From Burkholderiales bacterium (GTDB lineage Bacteria > Pseudomonadota > Gammaproteobacteria > Burkholderiales > Burkholderiaceae_D): a stretch of DNA of 64,000 nt. Below the pieces are notes generated by a model. That model worked only from the letters and a program-made list of their open reading frames with translations. It was not told where the DNA came from and searched no databases. The translations under genes were made by a program, and so were the position numbers. Position 1 is the stretch's first letter; every line of letters begins with the position of its first letter. Of this stretch, positions 1 to 8,936 are shown piece by piece. The DNA lies in NCBI GenBank assembly GCA_016177875.1, contig JACOUL010000042.1:55750-119749 (forward strand), written 5' to 3'.

Positions 1-1116
1 GCTTTGGTTGCGGAACAATTCGAGGCCGCCATTGACGTTGATCTTAGCCCGTAAAAATTCATTGCGCTTGTCGGCTTTCGGCCAATCGAAGTCCGCGCGC
101 ATTTGGAATGATTTCGGGGCGACGTCTTGCACGCCTTGCAGCCGCAGCATGAAAGGGCGAACGAACAGCAGAAAAGTGACGAAGCTCGCGACCGGATTAC
201 CCGGCAACCCGAGGAAATAAGCGACGCCCTTACCTGCTTCGCGATCGACTTCGCCGAATGCCAAAGGCTTACCCGGCTTCATAGCGATTTGCCACATGTT
301 CAAACGGCCTTCCGCTTCCAATGCAGGCTTGAGATGATCTTCCTCGCCCACCGACACGCCGCCCGAGGTCACGATCAAATCGCAGCTCGCCGCCGCTTTA
401 CGCAAGGTGTCGCGCGTTGCAGCCAAGCTGTCCGGCACGATGCCGAAATCCGTGATCTCGCAACCGAGATTTTCCAGCAAGGCATGCAAGGTGAAGCGAT
501 TGGAGTTGTAGATGGCGCCAGGCTTCAAGGGTTCGCCGGGCATCGCCAATTCGTCGCCGGTCGAAAACAGCGCCACGCGCAATTTACGCACGACCGGCAA
601 GTTCGCCAATCCCACCGATGCCACCAATCCTAATTCCTGCGCGCGCAAGCGGGTGCCGGCGGCCAGAATCACGCTGCCTGCTTGAATGTCTTCGCCGCGG
701 CGGCGTATCCATTCGCCGGAAACCGCTTGGTGATTGATCGTGACGGCGTCGCCATCCGGCGCGCATTGTTCCTGCATCACAACGGCATCCGCGCCTTCCG
801 GAATCATGGCGCCGGTAAAGATGCGCGCTGCCGTGCCAGGCTCAAGCGGCAAGCCGACGTGGCCGGCGGGAATACGTTGCGCAATTGTCAGGCGCGCATT
901 GCCGCTCGCGCAATCGGCCGCGCGCACCGCATAGCCGTCCATCTGGGAGTTATCCATCGGCGGCACGTCGAGCTGCGAGGTCTGCGCTTGCGCCAATACG
1001 CGGCCATTGGCAGCGAGCGTAGGCAAAGTCTCGATATCGGCGATGGGGCGAACCGACGCAAGCAGGATATCGAGCGCTTGCTGCGTGCTCAACATCGGTT
1101 TCTTGTCGGTTACCAT
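1..1116 (-). CDS. moeA: MoeA, molybdopterin molybdenumtransferase (3' end cut by window)
   Basis: MoeA inserts molybdate into adenylylated molybdopterin in the last step of molybdenum cofactor synthesis in the cytoplasm. The minus strand reads continuously from an ATG at 1116 to base 1 without a stop, giving 372 residues. Family landmarks are visible: the MDGYAVRA motif near the N-terminus, TGDELAMPGEPLKPG, SGGVSVGEEDHLKPAL (the MoCF-binding loop) and GLPGNPVASFVTF. The family is usually about 400 residues, so roughly the last 30 lie outside the window. The start codon is 3 bases downstream of the thrC stop, so the two are probably cotranscribed. The function is confident from motifs; the C-terminus is unseen. 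Confidence 0.95.
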   Translation of the reverse strand, partial: MVTDKKPMLSTQQALDILLASVRPIADIETLPTLAANGRVLAQAQTSQLDVPPMDNSQMDGYAVRAADCASGNARLTIAQRIPAGHVGLPLEPGTAARIFTGAMIPEGADAVVMQEQCAPDGDAVTINHQAVSGEWIRRRGEDIQAGSVILAAGTRLRAQELGLVASVGLANLPVVRKLRVALFSTGDELAMPGEPLKPGAIYNSNRFTLHALLENLGCEITDFGIVPDSLAATRDTLRKAAASCDLIVTSGGVSVGEEDHLKPALEAEGRLNMWQIAMKPGKPLAFGEVDREAGKGVAYFLGLPGNPVASFVTFLLFVRPFMLRLQGVQDVAPKSFQMRADFDWPKADKRNEFLRAKINVNGGLELFRNQS

Positions 1117-1119
1117 GAT

Positions 1120-2580
1120 TTACAAGCCCGTGTGCTCGGCGATGTACTTCTTGATCTGCACCACATCCGCCGGCATTACATGGAAACGCTGCGGCAAAGC
1201 CTCGATATTCTCGAAACCCGCAGGGCGCTCGGCATCGCGACCCAAGGCTTCTTGTATCGTCTCGTTGAACTTCGCTGCCAGCGCCGTTTCCAGCACGATC
1301 ATAGTCACGCCGGGCTGCACATATTCACGCGCGACCTTCACGCCATCGGCGGTATGCGTGTCGATCGTCACACCATATTTTTTTTCGACATCGCGGATCG
1401 TATCGACGCGATCCGCATGCACCGATTTGCCGGACAGGAAACCATACTGCGCCACATTCTTGAATTCATCGCCGTCGCTGCCCGGCTTGCCTGACAAGTC
1501 GAAGCCCCCGTGGGTATCGACCTTCTTGAACAAGGCGCGCACGCGCTCGTTGTCGCGACCCAGCAAGTCATAGACAAAGCGCTCGAAATTCGAGGCCTTG
1601 CTGATATCCATGCTGGGGCTGGAGGTGTGGTAAGTCTCGGCCGATTTGCGCACGCGGTAGACGCCGCTGCGGAAGAATTCGTCGAGCACATCGTTCTCAT
1701 TGGTGGCCGCGACGAGCTTGTCGATCGGCAAACCCATCATGCGCGCGATATGGCCGGCGCAGATATTGCCGAAGTTACCGGACGGGACAGTGAAGGATAC
1801 TTTCTGATCATTGCTGGTGGTCGCCGCCAGGTAGCCGCGGAAGTAGTACACCACTTGCGCCACCACGCGCGCCCAGTTGATCGAGTTGACCGTGCCGATT
1901 TTCTGGCACGACTTGAATTCGAGATCGTTCGATACCGCCTTGACCATGTCCTGGCAATCGTCGAACACACCTTCCACCGCGATGTTGAAAATGTTCGGGT
2001 CCTGCAGGCTGAACATTTGCGCAGTCTGGAAAGCGCTCATCTTTTTGTGCGGCGACAGCATGAAGACGCGGATACCTCTCTTGCCGCGCATCGCGTATTC
2101 CGCCGCGCTGCCGGTATCGCCCGAGGTCGCGCCGAAGATATTCAATTCGGCATGCTGCTTGGCCAGGGCGTATTCGAACAAGTTGCCGAGCAATTGCATC
2201 GCCATGTCCTTGAACGCCAGGGTCGGACCGTTGGACAAGGCTTGCAACACCAGCTTTTTGCCATCCTTGTCTTCCAGGACATGCAGCGGGGTGATTTGCG
2301 TCGCATCGTCGTCCTTGCGCGCATTGCGGTACACCTCTGGAGTGTAGGTCTTGTGAACCAGCGCCTTCAAATCGGCTTCAGGAATATCCGTGGCGAATTT
2401 TTTCAAGACCTCGAATGCCAGATCGGCGTAGGACAGCTTGCGCCAGGCATCGAGTTCGGCGCCGCTGACCTGCGGATACTCTGCCGGCAGGTAAAGCCCA
2501 CCATCGGGAGCCAAGCCGCCCAGTAGGATTTCGGAAAAAGATTGTGCGGGCGCTTGGCCGCGGGTGGATATGTATTGCAT
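1120..2580 (-). CDS. thrC: Threonine synthase
   Basis: Converts O-phospho-L-homoserine to L-threonine with pyridoxal phosphate (PLP) in the cytoplasm, the last step of threonine synthesis. The 486-residue product has the N-terminal threonine synthase signature (YISTRGQAP, APDGGLYLP) and the PLP lysine in NGPTLAFKDMAMQ (Lys124). GATSGDTGSAAEYA and VPSGNFGNICAGH follow, the usual phosphate and PLP contacts. The length suits the longer proteobacterial class. It is followed after 3 bases by moeA. Its usual upstream partner hom lies more than 3 kb away (5740-7050), with unrelated genes between. Confidence 0.97.
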   Translation of the reverse strand: MQYISTRGQAPAQSFSEILLGGLAPDGGLYLPAEYPQVSGAELDAWRKLSYADLAFEVLKKFATDIPEADLKALVHKTYTPEVYRNARKDDDATQITPLHVLEDKDGKKLVLQALSNGPTLAFKDMAMQLLGNLFEYALAKQHAELNIFGATSGDTGSAAEYAMRGKRGIRVFMLSPHKKMSAFQTAQMFSLQDPNIFNIAVEGVFDDCQDMVKAVSNDLEFKSCQKIGTVNSINWARVVAQVVYYFRGYLAATTSNDQKVSFTVPSGNFGNICAGHIARMMGLPIDKLVAATNENDVLDEFFRSGVYRVRKSAETYHTSSPSMDISKASNFERFVYDLLGRDNERVRALFKKVDTHGGFDLSGKPGSDGDEFKNVAQYGFLSGKSVHADRVDTIRDVEKKYGVTIDTHTADGVKVAREYVQPGVTMIVLETALAAKFNETIQEALGRDAERPAGFENIEALPQRFHVMPADVVQIKKYIAEHTGL

Positions 2581-2652
2581 GGAAATAGTGAAAATAATTG
2601 CGGAATTGACTTTACCGATATTGTCTCACGACTGCCGGTACCGCTTCCAGAC

Positions 2653-3039
2653 TCAAATCCAGCGGCGCACCTGCCGGGTATAGCAGGCGTACTCCTCACC
2701 GAACAACGCATGCATGGCCCGCTCCTCCGGCTGGATCTGGAAACGATTCATGTACAAAATGAAAATGGGAACGAACAGCACGGCCAAAGGGTTGGCCAGA
2801 TAGGCCGACCAGCCCAAAAGCATGAGCGACAGGCCGAGATACATGGGATTGCGCGTGAAGCGGTAGACGCCGCCGGAGACGCTGATGGTCTGGCCGATGA
2901 GAGCTAGAACGAGTGCAAGCGTCAGGCGCAGACTGAAGGGCAATTGGAGCGACGGTGCGAGTGGGGCTGCCAACCACATCAGGAGAACCAGGACCAGCGC
3001 TACGGCGGGGGGAGGGATTTTTAGTTCGAGAGAGTGCAT
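2653..3039 (-). CDS. Isoprenylcysteine carboxylmethyltransferase-family membrane protein, probably internally deleted
   Basis: A 128-residue membrane protein of the ICMT/phospholipid methyltransferase-like family. Visible: two N-terminal hydrophobic segments (about residues 10-55), the family hallmark YRFTRNPMYLG, another hydrophobic stretch, and the C-terminal PEERAMHALFGEEYACYTRQV motif region. Members I know are about 150 residues and carry a loop of the FRRAKTTVNP type between the second helix and the RNPMYLG motif. Here ISVSGG runs straight into VYRFTRNP, so about 25 residues seem to be missing in frame. The substrate in bacteria is generally unknown, and activity of this shortened version is doubtful. 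It lies just upstream of thrC on the same strand. Confidence 0.7.
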   Translation of the reverse strand: MHSLELKIPPPAVALVLVLLMWLAAPLAPSLQLPFSLRLTLALVLALIGQTISVSGGVYRFTRNPMYLGLSLMLLGWSAYLANPLAVLFVPIFILYMNRFQIQPEERAMHALFGEEYACYTRQVRRWI

Positions 3040-3064
3040 ATGGAGCGATGTGCAAGTTGGATCG

Positions 3065-3760
3065 TCATTTCGGAAAAACTAGAGCGGTTGCTCTTTCTGT
3101 GGTGCCGTCATAGAGCAATACCTCTCGGAAGGGAATGGTCGACAGTTTGCTTTCCACGTCGACAATAAGCTGGCGCCACTCGTCTGGAGTGTAAAGACTA
3201 TTCAGGTGACATTGAACGACGAGGGATGTCGATTCGGGATAGGCTATGGCAGCCTTTTTCTGAATTTGAGCAACAACGAATGGGGTGAAACTCGACACAT
3301 GTTCGAAGTTGGAAAATACAACGGGTTCTGATTCGACTGATTTTCGCTTCTCCTTGTGGATGCCTTCAGGTGCGTACGCAGGCCGCCCTTGATTGAGAAG
3401 TTTCCAAATCCAATGCTCGTTCTCGTGCATTGCGCAAGTGGCCTCCAAATAGGTGAGCGGCTCATAATAGCCTTGCGATATGTACTCGCCTCGTTGATGA
3501 AGTTCTGCGTCGTATGATTGGCTTCCATTGATCCAACGTACTGAGATATACCGTCCGGGGCGGTAATACGTCTGAACGTATCGACAAATCGGAAGCAATT
3601 CTTCCAGCAGGCGCTTCTCAGTAAGTCCTGAGCGAAGACGAAGACGTTCAATGCCCTCAGGCGTACTCCGAACAGATTCAAATAGCGCATAGGCCGCCCT
3701 ACAGAAATCGAGACCGTCTAGTAACGTGCCGTCAAGGTCTTCGAGATTGGGGATTTTCAT
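3065..3760 (-). CDS. Hypothetical protein, unrecognised
   Basis: A 231-residue predicted cytoplasmic protein with no signal peptide or obvious membrane segment. I do not recognise a family. It is rich in aromatic and charged residues, with a helical N-terminal half, a central CAMHENEHWIWKLL segment and a C-terminal stretch of alternating hydrophobic residues. Base composition is visibly more AT-rich than the neighbouring thrC and kbl, and the upstream 250 bases are AT-rich too, which suggests separate acquisition. It sits in the block that separates hom from thrC. The open frame of nearly 700 bases on the same strand as its neighbours makes it a likely real gene, but function is unknown. Confidence 0.6.
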   Translation of the reverse strand: MKIPNLEDLDGTLLDGLDFCRAAYALFESVRSTPEGIERLRLRSGLTEKRLLEELLPICRYVQTYYRPGRYISVRWINGSQSYDAELHQRGEYISQGYYEPLTYLEATCAMHENEHWIWKLLNQGRPAYAPEGIHKEKRKSVESEPVVFSNFEHVSSFTPFVVAQIQKKAAIAYPESTSLVVQCHLNSLYTPDEWRQLIVDVESKLSTIPFREVLLYDGTTERATALVFPK

Positions 3761-4008
3761 GCCTCCTAAAATTCAACATAAGCGTACTTAGGCAATTCAT
3801 GACGCATAACTCCTATCCACGTCCCATAAAATATCGAGCAAGATTGTTCGAAGTGACTCATGCTTATTCGCTCGGCCAAGAACTCAGTCCGCAAACTGCT
3901 TCCTAGATCATCGCTAGATTTGGGGGGCGTCCGCAACCGTGCGCCGCGAGAAATTTATTTTCTTTGAAACTAGAGCTTGATTATAACGCCCGCTTCTAGA
4001 CCCCCGAT

Positions 4009-5214
4009 TTATCTGTAAAGCAAAGACAACTCATCACCCACCTGCGCAAAAGCTTCCAATGCCCGATCCAGCTGATCCTGCGTATGCGCAGCAGATATCT
4101 GCACCCGCACCCTGGCCTGCCCCATGGGAACGACCGGATAAAAAAAACCGGTGACCAGCACGCCCAATTCATACAGGCGCCTGGCGAATTGCTGCGCGAG
4201 CGGCGCGTCGAACAGCATGACAGGAACGATTGGATGCGTGCCCGGCTTGATGGTGAAGCCAAGCTTGCCAATGGCATCGCGAAAGTATGCGGTATTGGCG
4301 TGCAGCCGGTCGCGCAACTCGCTCGATGCCGACAGGCGCTGCAATACCGACAAAGAAGCACCGGCAATTGCCGGCGCCAGCGTATTGGAAAACAAATAAG
4401 GCCGCGACTTCTGCCGCAGCATATCGATTACTTCGCGCCGCGCAGCGGTGAAGCCGCCCATGGCGCCACCCAGCGCTTTGCCCAGCGTGCCTGTGACGAT
4501 ATCGACCCGGCCCATGACGCCATGTAACTCATGCGTGCCGCGCCCGGTCGTGCCCATGAAGCCGGTGGCATGGCTGTCGTCCACCATGACCAGCGCACCG
4601 TACTTGTCGGCCAAGTCACAAATCTTGTCGAGCTGCGCAATCGTGCCATCCATGGAAAACACGCCGTCGGTGACGATCAGCCTGTGGCGCTTGCCGGCTG
4701 CCGCCTGCAATTGCGCTTCCAAATCCGCCATATCATTGTGCTGATAGCGCAGGCGATCCGCCTTGCACAAGCGGATACCGTCGATGATGGACGCGTGGTT
4801 CAGCGCATCGGAAATGACGGCGTCGCGCTCGTCGAACAAGGGTTCGAATAAGCCGCCGTTGGCGTCGAAGGCGGCGGCGTAGAGAATCGCATCTTCCATG
4901 CCGAGAAAATCGGCGAGCGCGCGTTCCAATTGCTTGTGCACCGTTTGCGTGCCGCAGATGAAGCGCACGGAAGACAGGCCATAGCCGTATTGTTTGATGG
5001 CGTGAATGGCGGCTTGCGCCATCGTCTCATCGCCGGACAGGCCGAGATAGTTATTGGCACACAGGTTGATCAGCGTCCTGCCGTCGTCGCAAACCACTTC
5101 ACTGCCCTGGCGCGAAACGATGACACGTTCCGACTTGAACAAGCCTTGGTCGCGCAAGCCGCGCAAGGCATCATCCAGCTCGGCGTAGAAGTGCATTTTT
5201 GCGGCAGGCGCCAT
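4009..5214 (-). CDS. kbl: 2-amino-3-ketobutyrate CoA ligase (glycine C-acetyltransferase)
   Basis: PLP enzyme that cleaves 2-amino-3-ketobutyrate with CoA to glycine and acetyl-CoA, the second step of threonine breakdown. The 401 residues match the family's usual length of about 400. Seen: [10 protein letters not shown] near residue 51, SVRFICGTQ, the conserved [10 protein letters not shown], and the PLP lysine in [14 protein letters not shown] (Lys246). Other alpha-oxoamine synthases (BioF, HemA, Spt) share the fold, but [10 protein letters not shown] and the overall match favour Kbl. A Shine-Dalgarno-like AAAGGTGATG precedes the start. In many genomes kbl is followed by tdh (threonine dehydrogenase); here the next gene is an unrelated hypothetical, so the source of its substrate is not shown. 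Confidence 0.92.
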   Translation of the reverse strand: MAPAAKMHFYAELDDALRGLRDQGLFKSERVIVSRQGSEVVCDDGRTLINLCANNYLGLSGDETMAQAAIHAIKQYGYGLSSVRFICGTQTVHKQLERALADFLGMEDAILYAAAFDANGGLFEPLFDERDAVISDALNHASIIDGIRLCKADRLRYQHNDMADLEAQLQAAAGKRHRLIVTDGVFSMDGTIAQLDKICDLADKYGALVMVDDSHATGFMGTTGRGTHELHGVMGRVDIVTGTLGKALGGAMGGFTAARREVIDMLRQKSRPYLFSNTLAPAIAGASLSVLQRLSASSELRDRLHANTAYFRDAIGKLGFTIKPGTHPIVPVMLFDAPLAQQFARRLYELGVLVTGFFYPVVPMGQARVRVQISAAHTQDQLDRALEAFAQVGDELSLLYR

Positions 5215-5246
5215 GGCATCACCTTTGCGTCGCCCGCGTGGGCGGG

Positions 5247-5690
5247 CTATTTTTTCCCGGAGCGCTGGCGCATGACGTCGGCAACGAAATCGCCGCTCTT
5301 GCCCATCAGCTTTTTGCAGCCGGCATCCTTGTCCGCCACGAACTTATCCAAGCTTCCGCTCTTCTGCGCCGCCATGGCCTGTTCCGTCAGCCTGGTCGTG
5401 TCGGCATTGACGTCGCCGCTGAACGCCTGCTTATCTTCGGAAAAATTCTTGCCGGCGTCGGCATGGAATTGGAGAAAAGCGGCGCTGTTTGCGCCGACGC
5501 TTCCTTCCTTGGCTTGCGGCAGCGAATAGAAGGCCGCGCATTCCGCATGCTCTTTTGCCAAGCCGGCCTGTTCCGGCCGTTCCGGCGCAAACGAGTTGAC
5601 GGCTTTACTGCTATGCGTGAAATAGTATCCGGCCAGCCCCGCTGCGGCGAGCACAATCACCACCAGAGCTAATTGCATTGACTTCGACAT
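5247..5690 (-). CDS. Small membrane-anchored or exported hypothetical protein
   Basis: A 147-residue protein with an N-terminal hydrophobic segment (about residues 7-24, [18 protein letters not shown]) preceded by a lysine, read as a signal anchor or uncleaved signal. The remainder is soluble, with two cysteines (HAECAAFY and DAGCKKLM), probably periplasmic. I do not recognise a named family. The start is supported by GGGGAG six or so bases upstream of ATG 5690. It is followed after about 30 bases by kbl on the same strand and could be cotranscribed with it. Confidence 0.7.
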   Translation of the reverse strand: MSKSMQLALVVIVLAAAGLAGYYFTHSSKAVNSFAPERPEQAGLAKEHAECAAFYSLPQAKEGSVGANSAAFLQFHADAGKNFSEDKQAFSGDVNADTTRLTEQAMAAQKSGSLDKFVADKDAGCKKLMGKSGDFVADVMRQRSGKK

Positions 5691-5739
5691 GCACTCCCCT
5701 TTTCTTGGTTTCAGTTTCGTTATCAGCTTCGCCGGGCGG

Positions 5740-7050
5740 CTAACTGAGTTCTTCCAGACGGATCTTCGTAATGCTGCCCATCACCGTCGGCAAGCCTTCG
5801 ATCTTGGCGATCGCCGCCTGCACATTCTTTTCCTGCGTCTGGTGCGTCAACATGATGATGTCGGCGCGCGTTTCGCCTTCGCCCGGCTCTTTCTGGAGCA
5901 TGGCGTCGATCGAAATGCTGTGTTCAGCCAAGATGCGCGTCACGTCGGCCAGCACGCCCGGCTGGTCGGACACGTTCATGCGCAAGTAGTAGCTGGTGGT
6001 GATTTCCGCCATCGGCAAAATCGGCGTATCCGACATCGCATCCGGCTGGAAGGCGAGATGCGGCACGCGATGGCCGGGATCGGCAGTCGCCAGGCGCGTG
6101 ATGTCGACCAAGTCGGCGATCACTGCCGACGCGGTCGGCTCGGAACCGGCGCCCTTGCCGTAGTAAAGCGTGGCGCCGACGGCATCGCCCTGCACCAGCA
6201 CGGCGTTCATCGCGCCTTCGACATTGGCAATCAGGCGCTTTGCCGGAATCAGGGTCGGATGCACGCGTAACTCGATCCCTTTCGGCGTACGCTTGGTGAT
6301 GCCCAACAGCTTGATGCGGTAGCCGAGCTGCTCGGCATACTTGATGTCGACCGCCTGCAGCTTGGTGATGCCTTCCACGTGCGCTTTGTCGAACTGCACC
6401 GGAACGCCGAAAGCGATCGAAGCAAGGATAGTCGCCTTATGTGCGGCATCGACGCCCTCGATATCGAAAGTCGGATCGGCTTCGGCATAGCCCAGGCGCT
6501 GCGCTTCTTTCAACACGGTGCCGAAATCCAAACCTTTGTCGCGCATCTCGGACAAGATGAAGTTGGTGGTGCCGTTGATGATGCCGGCCACCCACTGAAT
6601 TTGGTTGGCGGTCAAGCCTTCGCGCAGGGCCTTGATGATGGGAATGCCGCCGGCTACTGCGGCTTCGAACGCCACCATCACGCCTTTGTCTTGCGCTGCT
6701 TTGAAAATTTCAGTGCCGTGAGTCGCGAGCAGCGCCTTGTTGGCCGTCACTACATGCTTGCCGGCGGCAATCGCTTTCAACACCAAATCCTTGGCGATGC
6801 CGTAGCCGCCGATCAATTCGATGACGATTTCGATGTCGGGGTTATTGATGATCAGATTAGCGTCGTTGACGACATCACATTCGCCGCCGGTCAATTCACG
6901 CGCGCGCTCGACGTTCAAGTCGGCCACCATCGCAATCTCGATGCCGCGGCCGGCGCGCCGCTTGATCTCTTCCTGATTGCGCTTCAATACATTGAACGTA
7001 CCGGAACCGACGGTGCCGATGCCGAGCAAACCTACTTTGATTGGTTTCAT
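5740..7050 (-). CDS. hom: Homoserine dehydrogenase
   Basis: Reduces aspartate-semialdehyde to homoserine with NAD(P)H, the branch point to threonine and methionine. The 436-residue monofunctional form has an N-terminal Rossmann motif (GLLGIGTVGSGTFNVL), the catalytic-domain signatures AGGIPIIKAL and GIINGTTNFIL, and YAEADPTFDIEG with the family's conserved acidic residues. A C-terminal ACT domain (about 355-430, YYLRMNVSDQPGVLADVTRI) suggests feedback control by threonine. It lies downstream of the alaA-like gene with two copies of a hairpin repeat in the 134-base gap. In related genomes thrC follows directly, while here it is displaced by more than 3 kb. Confidence 0.97.
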   Translation of the reverse strand: MKPIKVGLLGIGTVGSGTFNVLKRNQEEIKRRAGRGIEIAMVADLNVERARELTGGECDVVNDANLIINNPDIEIVIELIGGYGIAKDLVLKAIAAGKHVVTANKALLATHGTEIFKAAQDKGVMVAFEAAVAGGIPIIKALREGLTANQIQWVAGIINGTTNFILSEMRDKGLDFGTVLKEAQRLGYAEADPTFDIEGVDAAHKATILASIAFGVPVQFDKAHVEGITKLQAVDIKYAEQLGYRIKLLGITKRTPKGIELRVHPTLIPAKRLIANVEGAMNAVLVQGDAVGATLYYGKGAGSEPTASAVIADLVDITRLATADPGHRVPHLAFQPDAMSDTPILPMAEITTSYYLRMNVSDQPGVLADVTRILAEHSISIDAMLQKEPGEGETRADIIMLTHQTQEKNVQAAIAKIEGLPTVMGSITKIRLEELS

Positions 7051-7073
7051 ACGTAAACCTTAAAGTCTAAAAT

Positions 7074-7123
7074 TTGTTGAGGACAGAGCACGCTACGCGT
7101 AGCACTGTCCCGCAATGCTTAAC
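7074..7123. repeat. Dispersed hairpin repeat, copy 1
   Basis: Imperfect palindrome with outer arms GGACAG/CTGTCC and a self-complementary tip GCTACGCGTAGC. It is directly followed by a second copy. It belongs to a five-member family in this window, whose shared ends are TTGRGGACAG and GTCCYSCAAT-like, with variable tips. Confidence 0.75.
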
Positions 7124-7127
7124 TATT

Positions 7128-7177
7128 TGTTGAGGACAGAGCACCCTTCGGGTAGCGCTGCCCCGCAATATCGAACT
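7128..7177. repeat. Dispersed hairpin repeat, copy 2
   Basis: Tandem neighbour of copy 1, sharing the first 18 bases (TTGTTGAGGACAGAGCAC) and the end CCCGCAAT. The tip has changed to CCCTTCGGG, which still forms a hairpin. It lies directly upstream of hom on the minus-strand transcript and ends just after the stop of the alaA-like gene. Confidence 0.75.
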
Positions 7178-7184
7178 ATTTGTT

Positions 7185-8414
7185 CTAAGCCTTGCCGTGG
7201 CGCTTGCGGTAACCATCGAGGAAACGCGCGATGCGGCCGATGGATTCGGTCAAGTCGTCGGCGTTCGGCAGAAACACCAGGCGGAAATGATCGGTGGTCG
7301 GGCAATTAAATCCTGTGCCCTGCACGATCAGAACACGCTCCTCGGCCAACAGTTCATAGGCAAACTGCTGATCGTCCTCGATCGGGTACATCCGCGAATC
7401 GAGCTTGGGAAACATGTACAGCGCGGCCTTGGGCTTGACGCAAGACACGCCCGGAATATCGCTCAGCAATTGATGCGCCAAATCGCGCTGCTTGTACAGG
7501 CGTCCGCCCGGCGCAACCAAGTCATTGATACTCTGGTAACCGCCCAGCGCTGTCTGGATCGCAAACTGCCCCGGCGCATTGGCGCACAGGCGCATCGACG
7601 CCAGCATGTTCAAGCCTTCGATGTAATCATGTGCGCGCTTCTTGTCGCCGGACACTACCATCCAACCGGCACGGTAGCCGCAGGACCGGTAATTCTTCGA
7701 CAACCCGTTGAAAGTGATGAACAACACTTCGTCGGCAAGCGATGCTATCGAGGTATGCGTATTGCCATCGTACAGCACCTTGTCGTAAATCTCATCGGCG
7801 AACACAATCAAATGATGCTGGCGCGCCACTTCGACGATCTGTTCCAGCAGTTCGACCGGATACAACGCGCCGGTTGGATTGTTAGGATTGATGACAACGA
7901 TCGCCTTGGTGTTCGAATTGATTTTTTTCTTGATGTCCTCGATATCCGGCGTCCAATCGGCTTGCTCGTCGCATACGTAATGAACCGGTTTGCCGCCCGA
8001 CAAGCTGACGGCGGCAGTCCACAAGGGATAATCCGGCGCCGGCACCAGCACTTCATCGCCGGTATTGAGCAGCGCATTCATGCTCATCACGATCAGTTCC
8101 GAGGCACCATTGCCCAGGTAAATGTCGTCGATCAATACGCCATTGACCTTTTTTTCCTGGGTGTAATGCATGATCGCTTTACGCGGCGCAAACAAGCCTT
8201 TTGAATCGGTGTAGCCCGAGGCATTGCCCAGATTGCGGATCATGTCTTGCACAATCTCTTCCGGCGCATCGAAGCCGAACGCGGCAAGGTTGCCGATATT
8301 CAGCTTGATGATCTTGTGGCCCTCTTCTTCCATTTTCCGGGCTTTTTCCAGCACCGGACCACGGATGTCGTAGCACACGTCGGCTAATTTCTTCGATTTT
8401 TGAATCGGTCGCAC
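7185..8414 (-). CDS. alaA: Alanine/valine-type aminotransferase (AlaA-like)
   Basis: PLP class I aminotransferase, close to E. coli AlaA, which makes alanine from pyruvate and glutamate. Visible: SKKLADVCYDIRGPV and KLNIGNLAAFGF at the N-terminus, INPNNPTGALY (the cofactor-binding NPxNPTG), FADEIYDKVLY, and the PLP lysine in NGLSKNYRSCGYRAGW. I place the start at GTG 8414 because family members begin M-x-PI-x-KSxKL there and AAGGAA lies about 8 bases upstream; an ATG at 8462 would add 16 residues. Length from GTG is 409 residues. It is followed by hom on the same strand, the typical order in this group, with a possible role in balancing amino acid pools. Confidence 0.88.
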   Translation of the reverse strand: MRPIQKSKKLADVCYDIRGPVLEKARKMEEEGHKIIKLNIGNLAAFGFDAPEEIVQDMIRNLGNASGYTDSKGLFAPRKAIMHYTQEKKVNGVLIDDIYLGNGASELIVMSMNALLNTGDEVLVPAPDYPLWTAAVSLSGGKPVHYVCDEQADWTPDIEDIKKKINSNTKAIVVINPNNPTGALYPVELLEQIVEVARQHHLIVFADEIYDKVLYDGNTHTSIASLADEVLFITFNGLSKNYRSCGYRAGWMVVSGDKKRAHDYIEGLNMLASMRLCANAPGQFAIQTALGGYQSINDLVAPGGRLYKQRDLAHQLLSDIPGVSCVKPKAALYMFPKLDSRMYPIEDDQQFAYELLAEERVLIVQGTGFNCPTTDHFRLVFLPNADDLTESIGRIARFLDGYRKRHGKA

Positions 8415-8560
8415 TAGAAAATTCCTTGAAATCACTGCGGGATGTTGCACCGCGAAAAGCATTCATTTTGCCGAAAGCGAGCCCTTTTATCAATCCAGAC
8501 TCTCATAAACGGATAAAATCTCATATTTCTGCCAATTGCCGCAATCGCAGCAGTCAAATG

Positions 8561-8935
8561 AAGCTTCATTCAACCAATACTCAACAATATCAGACGATCA
8601 CGGCATACGACGACACCGGCGTTGAAATCAACGCAGTTCGCTTTGCCCACAGCCTGATCGTCATGCCGGAATCCGCGCCCGTCGAGTGGCCCGTTGCCGC
8701 ATTTGAGGCATTGACGCGCGAAAATTTTGAGCAAATCGACGCCGGCAAGCCGGATGTCGTCATTCTGGGCACGGGAAAACGCCAGCGCTTTGTTCATCCC
8801 AAACTAGTCGCTCCATTGTCCGCACGCCACGTCGGCGTGGAAGCCATGGATAGCCAAGCCGCCTGCCGTACTTACAACATCTTGATGGCCGAAGGAAGAA
8901 AAGTCGCGTTGGCCTTGATCATTGAAACCGCATGA
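8561..8935 (+). CDS. Mth938-like (DUF498) domain protein
   Basis: A 124-residue single-domain cytoplasmic protein of the Mth938/DUF498 fold. The family pattern is visible: YDDTGVEINAVRFAHSLIV, the conserved PDVVILGTGKRQRFVHP, and SARHVGVEAMDSQAACRTYNIL near the C-terminus. Biochemical function of the family is not established; human and mitochondrial relatives assist respiratory complex assembly. I chose ATG 8561 because conservation starts at MKLHS; upstream codons in the frame look non-coding. The stop at 8933-8935 is one base before the ATG of arnT, so it heads the arn operon or is translationally coupled to it. Confidence 0.85.
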   Translation, partial: KLHSTNTQQYQTITAYDDTGVEINAVRFAHSLIVMPESAPVEWPVAAFEALTRENFEQIDAGKPDVVILGTGKRQRFVHPKLVAPLSARHVGVEAMDSQAACRTYNILMAEGRKVALALIIETA

Positions 8936-8936
8936 C

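Noticed and set aside
682..1494. Long plus-strand open frames opposite moeA and thrC
   Set aside because: They are antisense to genes with clear motifs, their residues (His/Arg/Gln-rich) match the reverse of coding strands, and they have no ribosome-binding sites.
1510..2526. A 338-codon plus-strand frame inside thrC
   Set aside because: It is antisense to threonine synthase, with arginine- and histidine-rich composition and no recognisable domain.
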